Source: Mactra quadrangularis (lineage: Eukaryota; Mollusca; Bivalvia; Venerida; Mactridae). From it: a stretch of 64,000 nt of DNA. The stretch's first letter is position 1, and every line of letters starts with the position of its first letter. The stretch spans positions 12,608,232-12,672,231 of the forward strand of contig CM046299.1 of the NCBI GenBank assembly GCA_025267735.1, in the 5' to 3' direction. The notes under the pieces are model-generated. The model made no database searches. It was not told where the DNA came from and was given only the letters and a program-made list of their open reading frames with translations. This document shows positions 43,901 to 52,900 of this stretch, one piece after another. The translations under genes and the position numbers were made by a program.

Positions 43901-46900
43901 TGGTTGGTTTGATGCATTGTTGCTTCTTAGTCAATAGTTAAATAAATAAGGCCATTCAACCAACCATCTATACTAAGAAGCACCAGCACAAGTATTCTAG
44001 GTAAACATTTGTCTCATAGACCTTTGCCATAAGATCTCCTAACATCAGGGGGTCACATTCAGATAACCATCGAGTCGACTACTAATGTCATAGATTTTAT
44101 TTAAATGTAACTCTAGGGCTCATAGATACACAGATAAACATTTTTATGACATTCTCCAGTTAAACAGTTGATGATCCTGCTCTTTCTAGGGACATTTAAA
44201 GTAATGTCACAAGCCAAACTTGATATCACCAGGCCTTGTATAGTAATAAGAAGACCTCTCAAAACATTATTGACAACAGTCGGACAAAGATAAATCAATA
44301 TGTCACACTGAGCATATGTTTCAGTGAGTTTTAAGCTAAGCTAGAACTTACATGGATAACCAACTCTGAGTCCCCTAGACCATGTTTCTTCATATATTCT
44401 ACCAAAAAAGATACGATCTGAAAATATACATTGATTATATCATGTAAGTAGAAATATAACCAATCTCACATTGACACATCACTGAATGAGATAAAAAACC
44501 AAAGGGTATTTGTCAAGAAATTGGATGCAGAGAAAATGAGCGGACAAGATTTTTCATCTAAGGGCCATAACTCAGCAAAAAATCAATGGACTGAGAATGT
44601 GCTCTCAGGAATCGAGAGATCCTGGGTTCTATCCAATAATGGGCACTGCTAATTTCCTTGAAGAAGACATTTACCTACAGTTATTCCACTCCACCCAGGT
44701 GTAAATGGGTACTGTGAGGGATCGCCTGCTTGAAGGTGACCAATGATTAATAATAATAATCATAATAAAGACTTTATTTAACGAGGCTGCACATTTTCAG
44801 GGGTGATTGTATGTTATAGAAAAGTGGGCTGAACATGTACATGTATATTGAAGCGGACTGTAAATCACACTTTAGCTAGAACTTTTTACAAATTTTTGTT
44901 TGTAATTACCTCCTTTGGTTGTTCATCATTTTCAATCATTTCAGACAATTCTTTCTGTAATTCTTTCTTTACTTCATATGATTGTTGTTTATTCTGTAAT
45001 ACAAATGTAACAATGATCAGAGATATACTTATTCACTTATTTTGCAGAGCTAAAATATGACTCTTGTACTCCCTAACTTTTATCAGATGTACATAATATA
45101 TTTATACACTAATGTAACCTGATAAAAATCCATGGTCCCAGCTGATATTTGAATCCAAAACCACTCAAATCATAAGCAGACACTCTACCAAGTCACAGTT
45201 AAAGCTAGCTTGAAGGAAAGGGGTGCAAGTGCCTTACTATACCTCTACAACATTTATATAATTCTTTACAAATAATTGTGTATTGTATAGTTCATTTTTT
45301 CTCAACTGTCAAAACATGAATAATTTCATGGTGACTTTGTGTTCTTCGTCTAACACTTATGATATTATGATTGTTTGTGTATTCAATCATCGTGAAATTA
45401 TTTAAACTTTGACAGATGAGTTAGAATGGACAATATTACAGTAAAATTCTCCATAGAGACCACCTTGGTTAATGCAATATCATACTATTTTTGACAAAAC
45501 TTAGTCCCAATTGCTTAATTTGAAAAGAAAGGTCCAAATCATAAGACCATTAATATTGAAGGTTTTGGATGTTTTGTGACATTAAATCAACTTTACTAAC
45601 ATCTACAGTTAAATACAATTGAATCAAACCTGAAAGTTAGCAATTGCTTCCAATCCCTCCTTCTGAAAATGGGAGACAAATGCTTCCTGACTTCTCTTGT
45701 TCAAAGGGAACAGCTCCTGTAGAGAGAATATATACAGTTTATTTGTTAATACAATTTAACATTATCCACAATAATTATATAACCTGACCAACAGTAACAA
45801 ACAACTGTACAGTAAAATATGCTTTAAGGAGTCACTAGTCTCAAGGACTCTGGCACCAATACTTAAATCACTTCATTTCTTAGTCCCCTATGTATACCAC
45901 AATGTATTTCATACCACATAATAGGGGTGTAACGGTTAACTGATATACCGGTTTATATTGCAATATGAATTCTGATGGTTTTTAACTGGTTTGTTTTTTC
46001 CTGAACCTGTTTTTGCAGTTATGTGCCATACTGATTGTTTTTATCACAATCTGAAATTTGAATATTTGAAAAAGATGTTAAATAAGTTGAAATCTAGAAG
46101 TTATCTTACTGTGTTTTAAAATGTTAAACATTTCGTATAATGAGAGAATAATTCTCTTTGGAAGTCAGTTTCAAAATATGTATTTCTAACATATAATCCA
46201 TTTTACACAAGTTATATAAATATTTGGATAAGAGATCATTTGAAATTACACATTTTGGTAAAGAAGGCAATTTACATGAATTGATTCATGTTTTCGCATG
46301 TCTGCTAAAAGACCTATATGTATTGCAATATATTGCAATACAGGTTTTGCATATTGCAATACATTGCAGTACGGTTTTTACCGTATTGTAACACCCCCTA
46401 CCACATAACCTTTCCATATACTGCACTGTACTCAAATCATAATTCATCTACATACATTTCATGAACTTATCAATGAAACGTTTGACCATGGATGTATATG
46501 TTTGATTATGTATTTTCCCATCTTTTTATGATGTTATTATACAGAAAAATAAAATTTTAAGTCGAAAATTGAAGCTTTGTGTAAAGCAACTATGCTTAAA
46601 CTTTTCTTGGTGAATTTTACATATAAATATTAAATTATATATCTCTGACTTTAAATATCCTCTTTCCATAAAACTTTTGTTAAGTATCTCCAAAAAATGG
46701 TCTTTAAATACATAAAGATAATCAACAGAAATATCTTACCAATAACCTGGCATCAATTTGAGCTGTTTTGAGAGCTTTAACAACAGAGTTAATGTCCTTG
46801 TCCTCCAACCAAGAACGGAACATCAACGTTGCAAATCGTAGTGATATACCTGTGTAAAAATGATATAAATACAATATGTATCATGGTACCAATAACTACT

Positions 46901-49900
46901 AATATAATGATTAATGAAGTGTTCATATTTTATAAATAAGCATCTAACTTTTTAATATTGTTTTTTTTCTCACTTTTTTGGTAGGGTGTAACACAATAGC
47001 AAGACATTGTACAGATCATATTACAGCAATCAGTCAACCTACTCACCATTCCTGGATAAGCTAAGTTCAAAGATTTAGCTGTTTACCAGTTACTAGGTGT
47101 ATACCACTGTCAGTAACTGACAATTGCCCAACATGATTTACTATTTAGAATCAGTGGTAAGAAAGAGAATGGTCATAGAAATTATTTCAGGACCAAGCTC
47201 CACAAACGTATGCTCCACAGGGGAACCCAAACCTACAACCCCTCTTATCAGTACACAGCATGCTAAAGACTGAACTAGCCGGACAGCTTTGTTTTTTTTT
47301 CAACAGTCATGTCAAGATTAACTTTACTTTGACTTCTTCAAAAAAAAATTGTCATTTAACAATCGTGAAATTCCTAGTGTGTTTTAAGACCTCGTAAAAC
47401 CGATCAATAGTTTACCAGTTTAATGCCAGCTTACTCAGTCCATGTTGCTTTCTAATTTATATAAGAGAATCAGTCACTCCTTAGAGAGAAAATATTCAAA
47501 TTTGTCAATTTTACAGTGAATACTGATCTATTTAAGGTATCTAACCAGACTGTGAATAAAAGTTATGTGTTAAAGTGCTATTTAAAGTCTGCTATCATAC
47601 ATAGCTGTTCAGCCGACTTCACAATTTTGTACTGTAACCCCATAACCCCTGATCATTGAACTCACCTTCTGACAGGCGATTCCTCACAGGATCTATTTAC
47701 ACCTGGATGGAGTGGAACAGCTGTAGGTAAATTTTAGCTCAAGGAAATAAGCAGTGTCCTTAGTGGGGTTCAACCAGAGACCTTTTGATCCCTATGTGCA
47801 CATCCTACCACTGGACCACTGCTCCTATGGACATGTAATGGTAAAAATTCAACAATATACATACCCTCCTTGACAAGATGCTCTTCAAAGAGAGCAGAGA
47901 GCACCTGTGCCTTACAGAATCCATTGGCAAAAATAATACCAAGGATAATGGCAAGTTTTCTTTGTTCATTGTCCTTAAAACCCTTTAAGAACACCAACAA
48001 CTGTAATAGAAGAGAAAATAATTTTCTATTTGGTTAAACTTTAACACAGCATTAACATTATTAGGATCATTCTAAAGTGAGCAGCTTATTTCACCTAGCT
48101 TTCCTTAAACTTTGTCTAAAACCAGTAAAAACCTACTCTTCCACAAGGCTGACTATCTGTATACCTTATATGAAGTAAGTCTACAAAATTGTTGAATTTT
48201 CATGAATTGTTTAACCAGCTAAGGTGGTACAGAAATTATAGAGCAGTCCATAGTCTGCTTCCAAACACATGTTCAGCTGACATAACATTCTTGTATGTTA
48301 ACCCCTGATTATTAAAACTATTTTCAGGCAGGGAATCTCTCACAGTACCCATTTACACCTGGGTGGAGTGAAACAACTACAGGTTAATTTCTCACTCAAG
48401 GAAATAAACTGTTAAAAAAGTGCACCTATTGGGAATAGAAACTAGGGCCTCTAGATCCCTTAAGTAAATGTCCTACCACTGGACCACTTCTCCTAAAGGT
48501 GATGCTTGAAACAGCGACCTCTTTGAGAAACTTGCATTCAATCTTTTAAGTTAGTTTAACATTTTAGTATATTAAAATTCTTGGAACTTCCTTTTTCAAC
48601 AGCTTTTAGATTTGATTAGGACCCTTTCACAGAACCCTAAAATCTTGGACGTTAAAACAAGCCTTGGAACTTTCATCCATAAATATGTAAAAAAAAGAAT
48701 GTATAAAATATAGAAAGAATATAGAAAACCAACCTTCTTTATGGATTCTTCAAAAGACTTCTCCAGGTACTTGTACCTTCTAAGTAGCTTGTTAAAAACC
48801 TGAAAAAACAAACACTAAATTACTTTCTAATACATTTGAAAAGATATAGGCACAACTTAAAATAAAGTTTGCTAAGTTTTTATGGTTCTTTACATGGATT
48901 TTAGCACAATTGTCATACATTTTGTGGCTGTCAGTGGAAATATTCAGTGTTCTTTGAAAGGTTGAGATCTCTAGGACTAAGCTCTTTTTTTCTTTTTGGG
49001 TTTAACGTCGTAGCAACACATTGTATAGGTCATAAAACAGCAGTCAGTTCACCTAATCAATGTTCCTGGAAATGCTAAATCTCTGGATTAAGCTGTTAGC
49101 CAACCCTAACCATACCTTTCGTCAGTGACTGACAACTGCTCTACATAATTAGGAATCATTGGAAGGAGGGAGAATGGCCATAGAAATAATTTCATGACCA
49201 AGCTCCAAGAAAGTATGCCCCATCCGAGAATTAAACCCACGACCCCAAGGTCAGTAGACTTGCGTGCTACCAACTGAGCTAGCCGGGCGGCAAACTAAGC
49301 TCTAACAAGTACTACACACATACCTTCACCACAGGCTGACATCAGTTGGGTGGTAATTTGCCACAATAAGTTCATCAGAACCAATCAGTGATCCACACTA
49401 ACTTTTAATCTAGGTCACCCAAATGGACAGCAAGCTATATTTTAACTTGCCCAAACCATATCTTTACTAGTGGTAACAGGTTGCCTGAACCCAAATACGG
49501 GTCATCAGGGGCAATAGGACTATCTATAATGTTGAGCCAGGCCAATTCTTATTCAACCCAGTTATCTGAATCAATAACTGCAGGCGGTACCCCAAAAATG
49601 ATTTGGACAGGTATTTGTAAAAAGGAAAATGCTGTTCACTCTCTATAAGTCTTAGTTTTCAAACTGCAAAGCTTCCATTCATAGTTCTGACTCCAGGGCT
49701 TTTTTTTCAAGGCCTTTACTTATTTAGAACACATGGGGAAATTTTATCGCAATGTCATAGATAGGGGAACAAAAAATTCAAGTTAAACTGCAAATTTGGG
49801 GAAAACTGCATGATTTTAAGGAAATTTCAAGAGGAGAAGGCACCTGTCAAGGGCCCCTGTTATACAAGGAAAAAAAGGTCTGGACTCTATCACAAAGCTA

Positions 49901-52900
49901 ACAATAGCTGTAATTTGAAATAGAAGGATTAACAAGTGTTTCAATCAGCCCTCAATATCATAATTATAAAGGTGGGTGTAAATAATACTTACATCAAAAT
50001 AAGCTTTAAGTTTATTTCTATCTTCTTCACATCCAAATACACAAATATCCGTCCTGGATACTTTAGTCTGATCCGGATCTTCAACTATAGATCCACCGGG
50101 AGCTGAAATGTACATCATACAAACTGTAACATACATACATCATAGATTGAATAAGGGACTTTGGTCAGTTATTTCCCCTAGTATACTCTTCAAATAGGTA
50201 GGTCCAATTAATTGGGTTACTCGGATATTACCCTTACTTTTGCATGTCAATTTGCCAACATTAATCTTTAATAACTTTTTTGAAAATCATTTAATTTGTT
50301 TGAAAATCAAGCTAAGTATTTTTAAGGTAAAGAACTATCTAAACTTCATCACTTCTGTAAATATCTTCATTAACAAGAAAGATATTAGATGAAATATTTT
50401 GTTATCGTTACATAGGACCTACTTACCAATTGGATTGCTTCAGATTTTTACAGGGAAAGGTAACTGACTAAAGTCCCTAATTAGGATATGATGAGATTTT
50501 ACAAAACATACAACAGTGCTACCGACCCAGGTTTTTAAAAATCTGTAAGTAATTTTATCTAAATTATAAAAAGCTATCCTGTTATTCAATTTTAGTGGCT
50601 ATTTCTTCCAGCTGCTTTACCCTTAATGAGAAAATAACACTGGATGCATCAGATACAAACATCTTTTTTTCAGCAGGAAAAAACCCATTAATTCAAGTTT
50701 AGATTATTTTATTTATTTTACAACTACAGACTATTAGAACTAGCATTTTCATATTAACTATACAACTTACCTAATTGTCCGCCAGCAAATAAAACATCAA
50801 ATAGAACATCTGCGTAACGACGGTAATCTAATTTAGAACTGTCCAAAAATTTTGCAACCTGAAAACAAAAAATTCAAAGTAAATATATTAAGTTTATAAA
50901 TGCATAAGTACTACTTTATCTAGTGATCTTATATAAAAACCTATTCCAGGAATTATAATTGATTTCTAACTATAGTAAATCTGAGTCTACCAGATAAGTG
51001 AGACAGTCCTATCTATAAGTACTTTAGACTATCAATCCTTTTTTGGAGATATAATGTTCATTGATATTTTATCAGTTACTACAAAACATGGTGGACAGAC
51101 AGACAAATTAAAAGGTCTGTCTAGATTTGCAGGTGTACATGACCTCCCGTCAGGGAAAACATTTGACCTCATAAGCCTTAAAAGAGTTATGTTATATACC
51201 AACACATGAATGAATCAATGACCATATCATTGTTGCCTAGTCAAAACCTTCCATTCTAAAAAGGTAAAGTTACAAGATTTTGTCTAGACAACGAACAATA
51301 TTTGAAATGAGAGTTTATATTAAACTCACATTCTTACATTGGTGTACCTAGGTAAATATGCTTAATATTTAATTCATCAAGATATGTAAAATGGGTCCGT
51401 TTCTGTAAGACTTAGTTTGGTTCTGTAATTTTTTAATCTTCACAAGACCTACTGTGTAGTAATAAACGGTTGATTTCTACAGTGACTGACTTTTAACATG
51501 TAATACTTAACATAATTGTGATAATTTGACTTTAATTTTATTTTTAAATCTACTTACTAAATCTAGATCTGCTTCTGTGTCATTGATCCCCTGAATAACC
51601 GCATCACGGAACGCAGAAGGATCGTACTTTTCTTTTTCATCTACAAAATTGAAAATATCAGAAAACATGAAAGGATATATTACCAGAAAGAAATAGAGGA
51701 TATTCGTCAACTTTGGTGTAAGATCTTTTTTATTTCACCGAGTGAGCTCAGAAAACATATTTTCACAAGTGGCATAGCCACAAGTGAAAATGTCATTTTC
51801 TGAGTTCACAAGTTGAAATAAAAAAGATTTTACACCAAAGTTGACAAATATTCTGTTTCTTTCATGCTTAGTTTCGTGTTTTATTTGATGTATTTTACAC
51901 AAATTATAACGTGACGTCATTTCTACTCCAAGATGACGTCATTTATCTTCTAATATTTTCATCGAATAATGCGACGTTTCACCGTAAAGCATGAAAGAAA
52001 TAGAGGATATTCGTCAACTTTGGTGTAAGATCGATTTTTATTTCACCGAGTGAGCTCAGAAAACATATTTTCACGAGTGGCATAGCCACGAGTGAAAATG
52101 TCACTTTCTGAGTTCACGAGTTGAAATAAAAATCATCTTACACCATAGTAGATGAATATTCTGTTTCTTTCATGCTTAGTTTTGCGTTTTATTTGATGTA
52201 TTTTACACAAATTATAACATTACGTCATTTCTACTCTAAGATGACGTCATTTATTCTCAAATATGACGTCATGAACAATGAAAATATAAGGTTATATTTT
52301 CACTGCGATGAAAATATAAAATTTATATTTTCATCGTTTATTTTCATCGAATAACGCGACGTTTCACCGTAAAGCATGAAAGAAACTAGTTAATTGTTAA
52401 ATACTTCATCACGTTTAAGGAAAATCTTAACTAAATTGTATGGCATTACACAATAAACTAAAATAGCATATAAATGCTTTAGGCCACAACAAATTGATCA
52501 TATGTTCTATGGATTTTGTCCGAAAAAAATTGGAGCGAGCGAGCGAAAAAAAAAATAAAAATTTTTTTCACATTTTGCATTTTGAGGAGCGAGCGAAAAG
52601 CGAAAAATAAAAAAAGTTCTATTTTTATGAATATTCATTTACTTAAAGTCAAAATGCACTAAAATGCAGAAAAAAACTTTAATGAATAGCATTCTGTATT
52701 ATTTCAAAGTGCATATAAGCCACAATAATCACTTAAATTATAGTTGTGGATATAGACATGCTTATTTAAATATAAAACATGGATTAATGCTGTACTACTA
52801 TGGATTTATTCTATTTTTCTTACATGATACAATTTTAAAAGCACTGCATGTATTTATTATTTTTCGCTCAATTATAGTTTCATATTTAGTCTTTTTTCCT

